Position numbers and translations under genes: made by a program
In this document: positions 1 through 9,610 of the stretch, one piece after another
Layout of the letters: every line of letters begins with the position of its first letter
Position numbering within the stretch: position 1 is the first letter of the stretch
Assembly (NCBI RefSeq): GCF_024171945.1
Contig: NZ_JAMTCR010000003.1
Coordinates: forward strand, 248,001-312,000
Direction: 5' to 3'
Source: Actinokineospora globicatena
GTDB taxonomy: Bacteria; Actinomycetota; Actinomycetes; Mycobacteriales; Pseudonocardiaceae
Length of the DNA stretch: 64,000 nucleotides
The notes under the pieces: model-generated
What the model saw: the letters and a program-made list of their open reading frames with translations, nothing else
What the model was told of the DNA's origin: nothing
The model's database searches: none

Positions 1-14
1 GGAAGGGTCCGCAG

Positions 15-3000
15 ATGCCACCGGAAGCCGACGTCGAGCTGGTCAACCGGTGGAACGCCACCGCCGCGCCCTTCCCGGACGGCTGCCTGCACGAGTGGTT
101 CGAGCGCACCGCCGCGACCACCCCGGACGCGGTCGCGGTGATCGCCGGGGACACCCAGCTCTCCTACCGGTGCCTCGACGAGCGGGCCAACCAGGTGGCC
201 CACCACCTGCGGCGGCTCGGGGTCGGTGTGGACGCGGCGGTGGGCGTCGGCGTGCCCAGGTCGGTGGACCTGCTGGTCTGCCTGCTCGGGGTGCTCAAGG
301 CCGGTGCCGCGTACCTGCCGCTGGACCTGGACCTGCCCGACGCCCGGCTGCGCCAGGTCGTGGCGCTGGCCGACCCGCCGGTCTGCCTGCTGACCGCGGA
401 CTCGGCCGCCCGGCTCGACGGCGTGTGCCCCGTGGTGGCCGTGGACCGGGACCGGACCGCGATCGCCGCCGAGGCCACCGACCGCCCGGAGACCGGGGTG
501 GGCCCGGCGAACCTGGTGTCGGTCTACTTCACCTCCGGGTCGACCGGCGTCCCCAAGGGGGTGTGCAACACCCACGGCGGCTGGGTGAACCGGATGTCCT
601 GGATGCGGCGGCAGTTCCGGCTCGCGCCGGGGGAATCGGTCCTGCACAAGACGATCCTCACCTTCGGTGACGCCGGGCTCGAGCTGTTCTGGCCGCTGAC
701 CGCCGGTGGCCGGGTCGTGATGCTCGCCCCCGGTCAGCACCGCGACCCGGCCGCGGTCGTCGACGACGTCGCCCGGTACCGCTCGGTGTACCTGCAGGTC
801 GTGCCCAGCATGCTGACGATGGTCCTGGACGTGGCGCGGCGGCGCGGCCCGTGGTGGCTCTCGTCGCTGCGCGACACCACCTCGACCGGTGAGGCGCTCT
901 CGCCCGAACTGGTCCACCGGTACCGCGAGCTCGTCCCCGGCAACCTCAACAACACCTGGGGCGCCACCGAGGTCTCCATCGACTCGACCCACCACCTGTG
1001 CACCGAGCAGGACGCGCGGGGCGGCACCGCCGTGTGCGTGGGCACGCCGTTCGACAACAACCAGGTCTACGTGCTCGACCACGACCTCGAGCCCGTCGCG
1101 ATCGGCGAGGAGGGCGACCTCTACATCGGCGGCACCGGCCTGGCTCGGGGGTACCTGGCCGACCCCGTCCGCACGGCGGCCGCGTTCCTGCCGAACCCGT
1201 TCCTGCCCGGCCAGCGGATGTACGCCACCGGCGACCGCGGGTCCTTCCGCCAGGACGGTGGTATCCGCTACGCGGGCCGCCGGGACGACCAGGTCAAGAT
1301 CCGCGGGATGCGGGTCGAGCTGGGCGAGGTGGAAACCGCGCTGCGGCGCCACCCGGCGGTCACCGCGGCCGCCGCGCTGATCCGCGAGGACGTGCCCGGT
1401 CGCCCCGACCTGGTCGCCTACGTGGTGCTCGACGCGCGGGCCCCGGTGGCCGAGCTGCGCGCTCACGTGGCCAACGACCTGCCGGAGCACATGGTCCCGC
1501 GGTTCGTCGTGGTGCTCACCGCGCTCCCGCTCAACGCCAACCTCAAGGTCGACCGCAACGCCCTGCCTGCCCCCGAGTACGCCTCCGACGCGGTGCGCGC
1601 CGGGTACGCCGAGCCCGCCACCGAGGCCGAGCGGCTGGTCGTCGAGGTGTTCCGCGACGTGCTGGGCATCGCCGAGCTCGGCGTCGAGGACGACTTCTTC
1701 GCTGTCGGCTACTCGTTGCTCGCCGTGCGGGTGATCTCCCGGTTGCGGGAGGTGGCCGGTGACCTGCCGCTGGCGCTGCTGTACGAGAACCGCACCGCTC
1801 GGGCCCTGGCCGCCGCGATCGAGGGACGAGCGAGCACCGGCGCGGCACCCGCGGCGCTGTCGGTACCGGGTCGTGGGTCCACCGGTCCCGCGCCGCTGAC
1901 GGTCGGCCAGGAGCAGCTGTGGTTCTTGCACGAACTCGCCCCTGACCAACCGCTCTACAACGAGCCCGCCGCCCACGTGCTGACCGGCCCACTCGACGTG
2001 CCCGCCCTGATCGCGGCACTGCGCGCGGTCGTGGCCGGTCACGACACCCTGCGCACCGCGTTCGTGCTCGACGGCGACCGCCCGGTCCAGGTCGTCCACG
2101 ACGACGTCGTCCTCGACGTGCCCGTGCTCGACCGCGCCTGCGCGGGCCCGGACGATCCCGCCCTGCTCGCGGAGCTGCTCGAGCTGGCACGCACCCCGTT
2201 CGACCTCAAGCGGCCCTGCCAGCTGGCGGCACGGCTCTACCGGATCGGCGACGAGGAGCACGTGCTGTTCCTCAACATCCACCACATCGTCAGCGACGGC
2301 TGGTCCAACTCCGTGTTCGCCAGGGAGCTCGCCCGCTGCTACCGCGCCGCCTCAGCGGGTGCGGAGCCCGAGACCAGGCCGCCCGCCGTGCGGTTCGGCG
2401 ACTTCGCCGAGTGGCAGCGCTCGCTGCTCGCGGGCGGCGCGCTCGACGACCAACTCGCCTACTGGCGCACCCAGCTCGACGGCGCACCCACCGCGCTGGC
2501 CCTGCCCAGCGACCGCCCGCGCCCGGCCGACACCCGGCACAGCCGCCGCGGCGCCCGGCTCGGGTTCGAGCTGGACGCGACCACCAGCACCCGCCTGCGC
2601 GACCTCGCCGCGACCACCGGTTCCTCGGCCTACCTGGTGCTGCTGTCGACGTTCCTGCTGGTCCTGCACCGCACGACCGGGCAGGACGACGTCGTCGTCG
2701 GGACCCCGATGGCCAACCGCGCGGCACCCGCGCTCGACGAGCTGATCGGGTACTTCACCAACGTCGTGCCGATCCGCGGCCGCTACGACGCGTCCGCGAC
2801 CTTCGTCGAGCACCTCGACCGCGTCCGCGCCACCGTGCTGGCGGCCGGGGAGAACCACGACGTCCCGTTGGAGGACGTCCTGCGGGCCGCGTCGACCGAG
2901 GGCTCCGCGGTCCAGGTCGCGTTCGCCTACCAGCACGACTTCGACCTCGCCCTCCGCCTGCCCGGTGTCACCTGCCGCAGCGCGCCGCTGGACACCGGGA

Positions 3001-5084
3001 TGGCCCGCTACGACCTGACGCTGCTGGTCACCGAGACCGCGGCGGGCACGCTCGACTGCGTGCTGGAGTTCGCCACCGACATGTTCGAGCGCGAGACCGC
3101 CGAGCGCCTGGCGGGCGGCTTCACGACCGCGCTCACCAGCGCCCTCGACTCGCCGCGGCGCCCGGTGGCCGAGCACGAGGTCGTGCGGCCCAGCGACCTC
3201 GACCTGGTCGCCGGGTGGAACGCGACGGCGGTGGCGTTCCCCGATGTCGGCCTGCACGAGCTGTTCGAGCGCTCGGTCGTGGACTTCCCCGACGCGGTCG
3301 CCGTGGTGTGCGGGGACGTCCAGCTGTCCTACCGGTGCCTGGACGAGCAGGCGAACCGGATCGCCCACCACCTCGTCGGGCTGGGCGTCGCCGTGGACGA
3401 GGTGGTCGGGGTCTGCGTGCCGCGCTCGGTCGACCTCCTCGCGGTCCTGCTCGGTGTGCTCAAGGCGGGCGCGGCCTACTTGCCGCTGGATCCGGAACTG
3501 CCCAAGCTCCGCCTGGGCCAGGTCCTCGGGCAAGCCGCCACCCGCGTCTGCGTCGTGGACGCCGACGCCGCGGAGCTGTTCGCGGACCTCACCCGCACCG
3601 TGGTCCTCGACCGCGACCGCGAGCTGATCGCCTGCGCGCCCGCCGTGCCGACCGGGCGGTCCGTGGCCGGGAAGAACCTGGTGTCGGTGTACTTCACCTC
3701 GGGCTCGACCGGGGTGCCGAAGGGGGTCGCCAGCAGCCACGACGGCTGGGTCAACCGCATGGCGCGGATGCGGTCGCGGTTCGGGCTCGCGGCGGGGGAG
3801 TCCGTGCTGCACAAGACAGTCCTGACCTTCGACGACGCCGGGCTGGAGCTGTTCTGGCCGCTGTCGGTCGGCGCTCGGGTCGTCATGCTGCCCGCCGGCC
3901 TGCACCAGGACCCGGCGGCCGTGCTCGACGGTGTCGGCCGGTACCGGTCGCGCTACTTGCAGGTGGTGCCCAGCATGCTCGCGATGCTGCTCGACGTGGC
4001 GCGCGGCGAGGGCCGGTGGTGGGTGTCGACCCTGCGCGACACCACGTCCAGCGGCGAGGCGCTCCCGGCTGAGCTGGTGCGCCGGTTCCGGGCGGACGTG
4101 CCGTGGTCCGCGTTGCACAACACCTGGGGTGCCACGGAGGTCTCGATCGACTCCACACACCACGAGTGCGGGCCCGAGGACGCCGAGGGCTCCGGGGTGG
4201 TGAGCGTGGGCAAGCCGTTCGACAACAACACCATCTACGTGCTGGACACCGCGTTCCAGCCGGTGGGCATCGGGACGATGGGCGAGCTGTACATCGGCGG
4301 CCTCGGCCTCGCCCGTGGGTACGCCGGGGACCCGAGCAGGACGGCGGAGGCCTTCCTGCCCGACCCGTTCGTGCCCGGCAGGCGGATGTACGCCACCGGT
4401 GACCGCGGCAGTTTCCGCCCGGACGGGGCGATCCGCTACGCGGGGCGCCGGGACAACCAGGTCAAGATCCGCGGGATGCGGGTCGAGCTGGGCGAGGTGG
4501 AGGCCGCGCTGCGCCGCCACCGGCTGGTGCGCGACGCCGTCGCGATCATCCACGGCGGCGGCGGGGGGTCCGGCGTCCGGCGGCTGGTCGCGTTCGTCAC
4601 CGCGCGGTCGGCCACCGAACGGCCGACCCCCGACGAGGTGCGCGCCGCCGCGGCCGACTGGCTGCCCGCGTACATGGTGCCGTCGCTGGTGCTCGTGGAG
4701 GAACGGTTGCCGCACAACGCCAACGGCAAGGTCGACCGGGGCGCGCTGGTCGTGCCGGACGACATCCGCGACCACACCTCGGCCGCGTTCGAGCCCTGCC
4801 GGGGCCCCGCCGAGGAGGCCGTCGCGGAGGACCTGTGCGAGCTGCTGGCGCTGCCCGAGATCGGCGCGACGGACAACTTCTTCCAGCTGGGCGCGCACTC
4901 ACTGGTGCTCAGCAGGCTCGCGGCCCGGCTGCGGCACCGGTTCGACATCGAGTTGCCGCTGCGCGTGCTGTTCGACCGCCCGACCGTGCGCGGGGTCGCC
5001 GCCGAGGTCGAGGCGCTGCTCGCGGCCAAGATCGACGACCTGTCCCCCGACCAGCTCCGCGCCCTGCTCGCCGACCTCGGCTGA
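15..5084 (+). CDS. Nonribosomal peptide synthetase, A-T-C-A-T
   Basis: A cytoplasmic dimodular NRPS of 1689 aa that activates and condenses amino acids. Domains in order: adenylation 1 (P-loop TSGSTGVPKG near residue 172), carrier 1 (phosphopantetheine Ser567 in an unusual GYSLL motif), condensation (HHIVSDG near 756, catalytic His intact), adenylation 2 (P-loop near 1226) and carrier 2 (Ser1629 in GAHSL). The two A domains are close paralogues with nearly identical pockets. My eye alignment gives G/D-D-L-Q-T-T/S-T-I-D-K; Asp at position 331 is common in codes for basic residues. A1 has Gly where almost all amino-acid A domains have Asp235. A GGAAGG sits 8 nt before the ATG, but the frame stays open to the window edge, so an upstream C domain cannot be excluded. 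There is no thioesterase. It heads the operon with MbtH. Confidence 0.95.
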   Translation: MPPEADVELVNRWNATAAPFPDGCLHEWFERTAATTPDAVAVIAGDTQLSYRCLDERANQVAHHLRRLGVGVDAAVGVGVPRSVDLLVCLLGVLKAGAAYLPLDLDLPDARLRQVVALADPPVCLLTADSAARLDGVCPVVAVDRDRTAIAAEATDRPETGVGPANLVSVYFTSGSTGVPKGVCNTHGGWVNRMSWMRRQFRLAPGESVLHKTILTFGDAGLELFWPLTAGGRVVMLAPGQHRDPAAVVDDVARYRSVYLQVVPSMLTMVLDVARRRGPWWLSSLRDTTSTGEALSPELVHRYRELVPGNLNNTWGATEVSIDSTHHLCTEQDARGGTAVCVGTPFDNNQVYVLDHDLEPVAIGEEGDLYIGGTGLARGYLADPVRTAAAFLPNPFLPGQRMYATGDRGSFRQDGGIRYAGRRDDQVKIRGMRVELGEVETALRRHPAVTAAAALIREDVPGRPDLVAYVVLDARAPVAELRAHVANDLPEHMVPRFVVVLTALPLNANLKVDRNALPAPEYASDAVRAGYAEPATEAERLVVEVFRDVLGIAELGVEDDFFAVGYSLLAVRVISRLREVAGDLPLALLYENRTARALAAAIEGRASTGAAPAALSVPGRGSTGPAPLTVGQEQLWFLHELAPDQPLYNEPAAHVLTGPLDVPALIAALRAVVAGHDTLRTAFVLDGDRPVQVVHDDVVLDVPVLDRACAGPDDPALLAELLELARTPFDLKRPCQLAARLYRIGDEEHVLFLNIHHIVSDGWSNSVFARELARCYRAASAGAEPETRPPAVRFGDFAEWQRSLLAGGALDDQLAYWRTQLDGAPTALALPSDRPRPADTRHSRRGARLGFELDATTSTRLRDLAATTGSSAYLVLLSTFLLVLHRTTGQDDVVVGTPMANRAAPALDELIGYFTNVVPIRGRYDASATFVEHLDRVRATVLAAGENHDVPLEDVLRAASTEGSAVQVAFAYQHDFDLALRLPGVTCRSAPLDTGMARYDLTLLVTETAAGTLDCVLEFATDMFERETAERLAGGFTTALTSALDSPRRPVAEHEVVRPSDLDLVAGWNATAVAFPDVGLHELFERSVVDFPDAVAVVCGDVQLSYRCLDEQANRIAHHLVGLGVAVDEVVGVCVPRSVDLLAVLLGVLKAGAAYLPLDPELPKLRLGQVLGQAATRVCVVDADAAELFADLTRTVVLDRDRELIACAPAVPTGRSVAGKNLVSVYFTSGSTGVPKGVASSHDGWVNRMARMRSRFGLAAGESVLHKTVLTFDDAGLELFWPLSVGARVVMLPAGLHQDPAAVLDGVGRYRSRYLQVVPSMLAMLLDVARGEGRWWVSTLRDTTSSGEALPAELVRRFRADVPWSALHNTWGATEVSIDSTHHECGPEDAEGSGVVSVGKPFDNNTIYVLDTAFQPVGIGTMGELYIGGLGLARGYAGDPSRTAEAFLPDPFVPGRRMYATGDRGSFRPDGAIRYAGRRDNQVKIRGMRVELGEVEAALRRHRLVRDAVAIIHGGGGGSGVRRLVAFVTARSATERPTPDEVRAAAADWLPAYMVPSLVLVEERLPHNANGKVDRGALVVPDDIRDHTSAAFEPCRGPAEEAVAEDLCELLALPEIGATDNFFQLGAHSLVLSRLAARLRHRFDIELPLRVLFDRPTVRGVAAEVEALLAAKIDDLSPDQLRALLADLG

Positions 5085-5155
5085 GCGGATCGACCACGAA
5101 GGACCCACCACCCGCGCCGACCGCGCGGTGACCGAACCGCTGGAGAGGGAGACCG

Positions 5156-5368
5156 ATGGCCGAGACCGACGAGGACACCCGCGCCTACGTGGTCGTGGTG
5201 AACGACGAGGAGCAGTACTCCATCTGGCCCGCCGACCGGCGGCCACCCGCGGGCTGGACCGCCCCCGGCGCCCGGGGCAGCAAGCAGGAGTGCCTCGACC
5301 ACATCGCCGAGGTGTGGACCGACATGCGCCCGCGGAGCCTGCGCGAGGCCATGCGCGGCACGGGCTGA
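5156..5368 (+). CDS. mbtH: MbtH-family NRPS chaperone
   Basis: A 70-aa MbtH-like protein. It carries the family signature: EEQYSIWP near residue 19, Trp-rich core residues (PAGW) and the SKQECLDHIAEVWTDMRP end. MbtH proteins bind NRPS adenylation domains and are needed for their solubility and activity. It lies 71 bp after the A-T-C-A-T synthetase, so its likely partners are A1/A2 of that enzyme, the A domain of the second synthetase and possibly the free A protein. It is full length and shows nothing unusual. Confidence 0.97.
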   Translation: MAETDEDTRAYVVVVNDEEQYSIWPADRRPPAGWTAPGARGSKQECLDHIAEVWTDMRPRSLREAMRGTG

Positions 5369-5401
5369 GACCAGCACCACTACGACAGGGGGGTTAGGGA
5401 C

Positions 5402-5740
5402 ATGCAGAACCTGGTCGACCGGCTGTCCGAGAAGGACGGACCGGTCAGCTTCGAGGACGCCGCGGAGCCGCTGGCCGACATCTCGCGGCGGATCACCGAG
5501 CTGGGCCACGTCGCCGTGCGGTTCACCGCGACCGCCGGGGGCACGACCCTCGGGGTGAGCGTCGACCCGGTGGCCACCGACCTGACGGGCGCCGACTTCG
5601 CCGCGGGCACCGGATGGGTGCACCTGGAGGGGACCCTGGTGCTCGACTACACCCCGGTGCGCTGCGTCGTCGACATCGACCTCGCCACGCGCACCGGGAC
5701 CGGCAGGCTCGTCCCACGGCCCGCGCGGGACGACCGGTGA
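5402..5740 (+). CDS. Conserved small protein of unknown function (NRPS-cluster associated)
   Basis: A 112-aa protein with no domain I recognise. It has a helical-looking N-terminus (residues 1-40, including a DISRRITELGHV stretch) followed by alternating beta-like segments. There is no signal peptide, transmembrane segment, Cys cluster or obvious catalytic motif. An aGGGGggtt sequence lies just upstream of the ATG. It lies between mbtH and the lyase gene, and its stop overlaps the next start (GTGA), so it is translationally coupled to the precursor-supply genes. A role tied to the NRPS or the lyase is inferred from position only. Confidence 0.75.
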   Translation: MQNLVDRLSEKDGPVSFEDAAEPLADISRRITELGHVAVRFTATAGGTTLGVSVDPVATDLTGADFAAGTGWVHLEGTLVLDYTPVRCVVDIDLATRTGTGRLVPRPARDDR

Positions 5741-7242
5741 CCGCCACCTCGGGTACCCGGCTCACCGGCCGGATCGCCGAGCGGCCCAGCGCCGTGATCG
5801 ACGAGGAGGTGCTGGCGCCGCAGTTCCGCTACGAGGTCGCCGCCCTGCTGCCGCACTACGTCTCGGTGGAGAAGGTGCTCGCCCTGGAGTACCGGCGGAT
5901 GGGCCTGCTCACCGACGCCCAGGCCCGCGAGGTCGGCGGGCTGCTGAGCGGGGCGCGGCGGGAGCTGGCGGCGGCCGACCCGTCGGTGAACATGTCCGAC
6001 ATCGCCTTCGCGCTGGAGCAGCACGTGCGCTGGGGGCTCTCGGCGCCGCTCGCGGCCTGGCACGTCGACCGCAGCCGCAACGACTTCCAGGCGTGCGCGC
6101 AGGTCATGCACCTGCGCGCGGGCCTGCTGGAGGTGCTGGACCTGCTGCTGGGCCTGTGGCCGCTCGCCGACGAGCTGGCGACGGCACACCTGAGCGCGCC
6201 CATGCCCGGCCACACCCACTTCCAGGCGGCGCAGGTGATCACCCCCGCCTTCTGGCTCACGGCGTTCACCGACCAGGTCCTGCGCGGCGCCGGACGGCTG
6301 CTGAGCACCTACGACCTGATCGACTCCTGCCCGTTGGGGGCGGGCGCGATGGCGGGCCAGGAGCTGGACTGGGACCGCGAGCGGATGGCCGACCTGCTCG
6401 GCTTCGCCCGCCCCACCCCGCACGCGCTCGCCGCCGTGGCCTCGCGCGGGCACGTGCTGGAGGTGACCGCTGAGCTGTCGCTGCTCGGCGCCGCGATCAG
6501 CCGGTTCGGCACCGACCTGCTGATGTGGGGCGGCAGCGACTGCCAGTTCCTCGACCTGCCCGACGAGCTGTCCGGGATCTCCTCGGCCATGCCGCAGAAG
6601 AAGAACTTCCCGGTGCTCGAACGCGTCCGCGGCAAGTCGGGGCACCTGGCCGCGTTCCACACCGACGCCCTGCTCGGACAGCGCAACACCCCGTTCACCA
6701 ACCTGGTCGAAGTGTCCAAAGAGGCCGGTGCGCACGCGCACCTCGCGCTGCGCGAGGCCAGGTCGATGCTCCGGCTGCTCACCGTCGTGCTCGGCGGGCT
6801 GTCGTTGCGCACCGACCGGATGCGGGAGGCCTGCGAGCGCGAGTACTTCGGCGGGTTCACCCTCGCCAACGCGCTGACCACCCGCTTCGCCGTGCCGTGG
6901 CGGGATTCCCAGGTCGTCGTCGGCGCGTTCATCACCGCCAGCCTGCGTCGGCGCACGGCACCGGGCGCCGCGGACCCCGCGCTGCTGGAGTCCATCGCCG
7001 CCGACCACGGCTACCCGATCACCGGGACCGAGGACGCCGTGCGCGCGGCGTTCGACGTCGACCGCGCGCTCGTCGTCAAGACCAGCGCCGGGTCCACCCA
7101 CCCCGACCGCGTGCGCGACCTGCTGGCCGCCCAGCGCACCGAGCACGACCGCCGCACCCGCGAGCTGGACGAACGCCGCGAGCGCGCCACCGCTGTCGAC
7201 GACCGCGTCGATGCCCTGCTCGCCGAGGGCGCCGACGCCTGA
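5737..7242 (+). CDS. Argininosuccinate lyase-like enzyme (aspartase/fumarase superfamily)
   Basis: A 501-aa cytoplasmic lyase starting at a GTG that overlaps the previous stop by 4 bp. Signatures of the argininosuccinate/adenylosuccinate lyase family are visible: the SRND-type segment (HVDRSRNDFQ), the PGHTHFQ motif with its catalytic-region His, and the SSAMPQKKN flexible loop holding the catalytic Ser. The family eliminates fumarate from N-substituted aspartates. A housekeeping arginine role is unlikely given its place between NRPS genes and directly before a PLP beta-synthase/ATP-grasp fusion. My preferred inference is that it cleaves an aspartate adduct, freeing an amine such as 2,3-diaminopropionate and fumarate. 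A nitrosuccinate-lyase role (CreD-like) is an alternative, since a possible CreE-like flavoprotein lies at 32608-34587. Confidence 0.88.
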   Translation: MTATSGTRLTGRIAERPSAVIDEEVLAPQFRYEVAALLPHYVSVEKVLALEYRRMGLLTDAQAREVGGLLSGARRELAAADPSVNMSDIAFALEQHVRWGLSAPLAAWHVDRSRNDFQACAQVMHLRAGLLEVLDLLLGLWPLADELATAHLSAPMPGHTHFQAAQVITPAFWLTAFTDQVLRGAGRLLSTYDLIDSCPLGAGAMAGQELDWDRERMADLLGFARPTPHALAAVASRGHVLEVTAELSLLGAAISRFGTDLLMWGGSDCQFLDLPDELSGISSAMPQKKNFPVLERVRGKSGHLAAFHTDALLGQRNTPFTNLVEVSKEAGAHAHLALREARSMLRLLTVVLGGLSLRTDRMREACEREYFGGFTLANALTTRFAVPWRDSQVVVGAFITASLRRRTAPGAADPALLESIAADHGYPITGTEDAVRAAFDVDRALVVKTSAGSTHPDRVRDLLAAQRTEHDRRTRELDERRERATAVDDRVDALLAEGADA

Positions 7243-7254
7243 CCCCGCCCGCCC

Positions 7255-7290
7255 CGACACGACCGCCACCGACACGACCGCCACCGACAC
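7255..7290 (+). repeat. Short tandem repeat, 15-bp unit x 2.4
   Basis: The spacer between the lyase and the PLP/ATP-grasp gene holds two perfect copies of CGACACGACCGCCAC followed by a partial third copy. It is probably a slippage product with no clear function. Confidence 0.7.
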
Positions 7291-7324
7291 CCGCGGTGGG
7301 CGAGACCACAAGGGACGGTGACAC

Positions 7325-9610
7325 GTGCTCTTCGAGAGCATCATCGACAGCATCGGCCACACGCCGCTGGTCCGGCTGCGCGCCCCGCTCAGCGCGGGGG
7401 TCGAGCTCTTCGCGAAGCTGGAGCTGCAAAACCTGTACGGGATGAAGGACCGGGTCGCCAGGAACATCATCCTCGACGCCCGCCGCACCGGGCAGCTGCG
7501 CCCGGGGGACCCCATCGTGGAGAGCTCCTCGGGCACCATGGCGCTGGGGGTGGCGCTGGTCGGCACCGCCCTGGGCCACCCGGTGCACATCGTCACCGAC
7601 CCGCGCATCGACCGGATCACCCTGGGCAAGCTGCGCGCCCTGGGCTGCGAGGTCCTCGTCGTGGAGAAGATGACCGCCAACGGCTGGCAGAGCGCCCGGC
7701 TCGAGGCGCTGCAGGCACTGCTGACCGGGCTGCCGCGGGCGTTCTGGCCGCGGCAGTACAGCAACCCGAACAACCCGGCCGCCTACCGGGCGCTGGCCGA
7801 CGAGGTGCTGCGCGAGTTACCCGGGGTGGACGTGCTGGTCGGGTCGGTCGGCAGCGGCGGCTCGCTGTGCGGGACGGCGCGCAGGCTCCGCGAGACCCAG
7901 CCGGACCTGCGGGTCGTCGGCGTGGACTGCGTGGGCAGCGCGCTGTTCGACCAGCCGGACCGCCCGCGCCGGTTGCAGAGCGGGCTGGGCAACAGCCTGC
8001 TGCCGCACAACCTCGACCGCGGGCTCATCGACGAGGTGCACTGGCTCAACGACCACGAGGCGTTCCAGGCCACCCGCGACCTCGCCGCCGAGCAGCAGAT
8101 CTTCGCCGGGAACACCTCCGGCTCGGTGTACCGGGTGATGTGCGAGGTGGCGTCGCGGGCGGAGCCGGGCACCCGGGTCGTCGGGATCTTCCCCGACCGC
8201 GGCGACCGCTACGTCGACACCGTCTACGACGACGAGCACTGGGCCGAGCACGGCCTCGGTGCGGTCGAGGTCTCGCGCACACCCGAGGTCGTCGAGTACG
8301 GCACCGAGGTCAGCCGGTGGTCCCGGTCGGTCAACCGGGCCGCTGACAACACGCCGCGGCACCTGCTGTTCGTCGAGTCCAACACCACCGGGACCGGCAT
8401 GGCCGCGCTGCGCCAGAGCGGCGCCCTCGGGTTCCGCCCGGTCCTGCTCACCAGCGGCCCCGAGCGCTACGCCGGGCTCGCGGACACCGGCGCCGAGGTC
8501 GTCCTTTGCGACACGAACTCCACGGCGAGCCTGCGCCAGACCATCCAGGACCGGTGGCGGCGCGAGGAACTGGTCGGCGTCACCAGCACCAGCGAGTTCT
8601 ACATCCCCGCCGTCGCCGAGCTGGCGGGCTGGCTGGGCCTGCCGGGCAACCCGCCCGCGGCGATCCGGGCGTGCCGGGACAAGTCCGAGCTGCGCGCGGT
8701 GCTGGCCGGGGCCGGTGTGCGCCAGCCCCGCTTCAGCGCCCTCACCGGAGCCGACGGCGACCGGGCGATCACGGAAGCGGTGCGAGCGGCGGGGTTGCCG
8801 TGCGTGGTCAAGCCGGTGGACGACTCCGGGTCGAACGCCGTGCTGCTGTGCGAGACCGAGGAGCAGGTCCGCGCGCAGGTCGCCGCGGTGGTGTCGGTGA
8901 CCGCCAACGTGCGCGGGCTGCCGATGGCCGGGGCCGCGCTCGTGGAGCAGTACCTCGACGGCCCCGAGGTCAGCGTGGAGGTCTTCAGCCTCGACGGCGC
9001 GCACCACTGCGTCGGTATCACCGCCAAGTCGGTGGGCTGGTTGCCGAACTTCGTCGAGCAGGGCCACGTGTTCCCCGCCGACCTCCCACCGGAGACCGCC
9101 GAGCTGATCCGGGCCGAGGTCACGGCCGGGCTCGACGCCGTGGGCTGGCGCACCGGCGCCTCGCACACCGAGGTGAAGCTGACCCCGGCCGGTCCGGCGA
9201 TCGTGGAGATCAACCCCCGGCTCGCGGGCGGCATGATCCCCGAGCTGGTGCGCCTGGCGACCGGCGTCGACGTCCTGGGCCAGCAGCTGCTCGCCGCCGC
9301 GGCCCGGCCGGTGTCGTTGCCGGGCGCACCCACCCGCACGGCCGCGATCCGGTTCCTGACCGTCCCCCGGACCGGGGTGCTGCGGCAGGTCGAGGGGGTG
9401 GAGCGCGCGCTGAAGGTCGACGGGGTGGTCGCCGCCAAGGTGACCGTCGGGGTGGGTGCCCACGTGCGACCGCCGCGCAACGCCTACGAGCGCCTCGGGC
9501 ACGTGATCGCGGTCGGCGACGACCCGGACCGCGTGCGGGAGGCGCTCGACGAGGCGGTCAGGCAGATCGAGCTGGTCGTGACGGCCGACGAGGACGGGGG
9601 TACCCGGTGA
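7325..9610 (+). CDS. PLP-dependent cysteine synthase-like domain fused to ATP-grasp ligase
   Basis: A 761-aa fusion starting at GTG. Residues 1 to about 330 are a fold-type II PLP enzyme of the CysK/SbnA kind: the PLP Lys is probably K41 in GMKDR, the substrate loop is SSSGTM, and the Gly-rich phosphate loop is GSVGSGGS. Such enzymes make aminoacrylate from O-acetyl- or O-phosphoserine and add a nucleophile at C-beta. Residues about 345-761 are an ATP-grasp domain (VVKPVDDSGS, EVSVEV, EINPRLAGGM), which usually joins a carboxylate to an amine through an acyl phosphate. Neighbours are an argininosuccinate lyase-like enzyme upstream and an aldolase overlapping downstream (GTGA). Inference: the PLP half builds a beta-amino-substituted alanine and the ligase half makes an amide bond with it or activates it. 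The substrate is not predictable from sequence. Confidence 0.92.
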   Translation: MLFESIIDSIGHTPLVRLRAPLSAGVELFAKLELQNLYGMKDRVARNIILDARRTGQLRPGDPIVESSSGTMALGVALVGTALGHPVHIVTDPRIDRITLGKLRALGCEVLVVEKMTANGWQSARLEALQALLTGLPRAFWPRQYSNPNNPAAYRALADEVLRELPGVDVLVGSVGSGGSLCGTARRLRETQPDLRVVGVDCVGSALFDQPDRPRRLQSGLGNSLLPHNLDRGLIDEVHWLNDHEAFQATRDLAAEQQIFAGNTSGSVYRVMCEVASRAEPGTRVVGIFPDRGDRYVDTVYDDEHWAEHGLGAVEVSRTPEVVEYGTEVSRWSRSVNRAADNTPRHLLFVESNTTGTGMAALRQSGALGFRPVLLTSGPERYAGLADTGAEVVLCDTNSTASLRQTIQDRWRREELVGVTSTSEFYIPAVAELAGWLGLPGNPPAAIRACRDKSELRAVLAGAGVRQPRFSALTGADGDRAITEAVRAAGLPCVVKPVDDSGSNAVLLCETEEQVRAQVAAVVSVTANVRGLPMAGAALVEQYLDGPEVSVEVFSLDGAHHCVGITAKSVGWLPNFVEQGHVFPADLPPETAELIRAEVTAGLDAVGWRTGASHTEVKLTPAGPAIVEINPRLAGGMIPELVRLATGVDVLGQQLLAAAARPVSLPGAPTRTAAIRFLTVPRTGVLRQVEGVERALKVDGVVAAKVTVGVGAHVRPPRNAYERLGHVIAVGDDPDRVREALDEAVRQIELVVTADEDGGTR

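Noticed and set aside
2352-4898. 848-aa minus-strand open frame
   Set aside because: It is a shadow of the NRPS A-T-C-A-T gene with no family motif.
5737-7242. Firm call as nitrosuccinate lyase CreD
   Set aside because: Motifs fit argininosuccinate lyase at least as well, and the gene is far from the CreE-like candidate, so this is kept only as an alternative.
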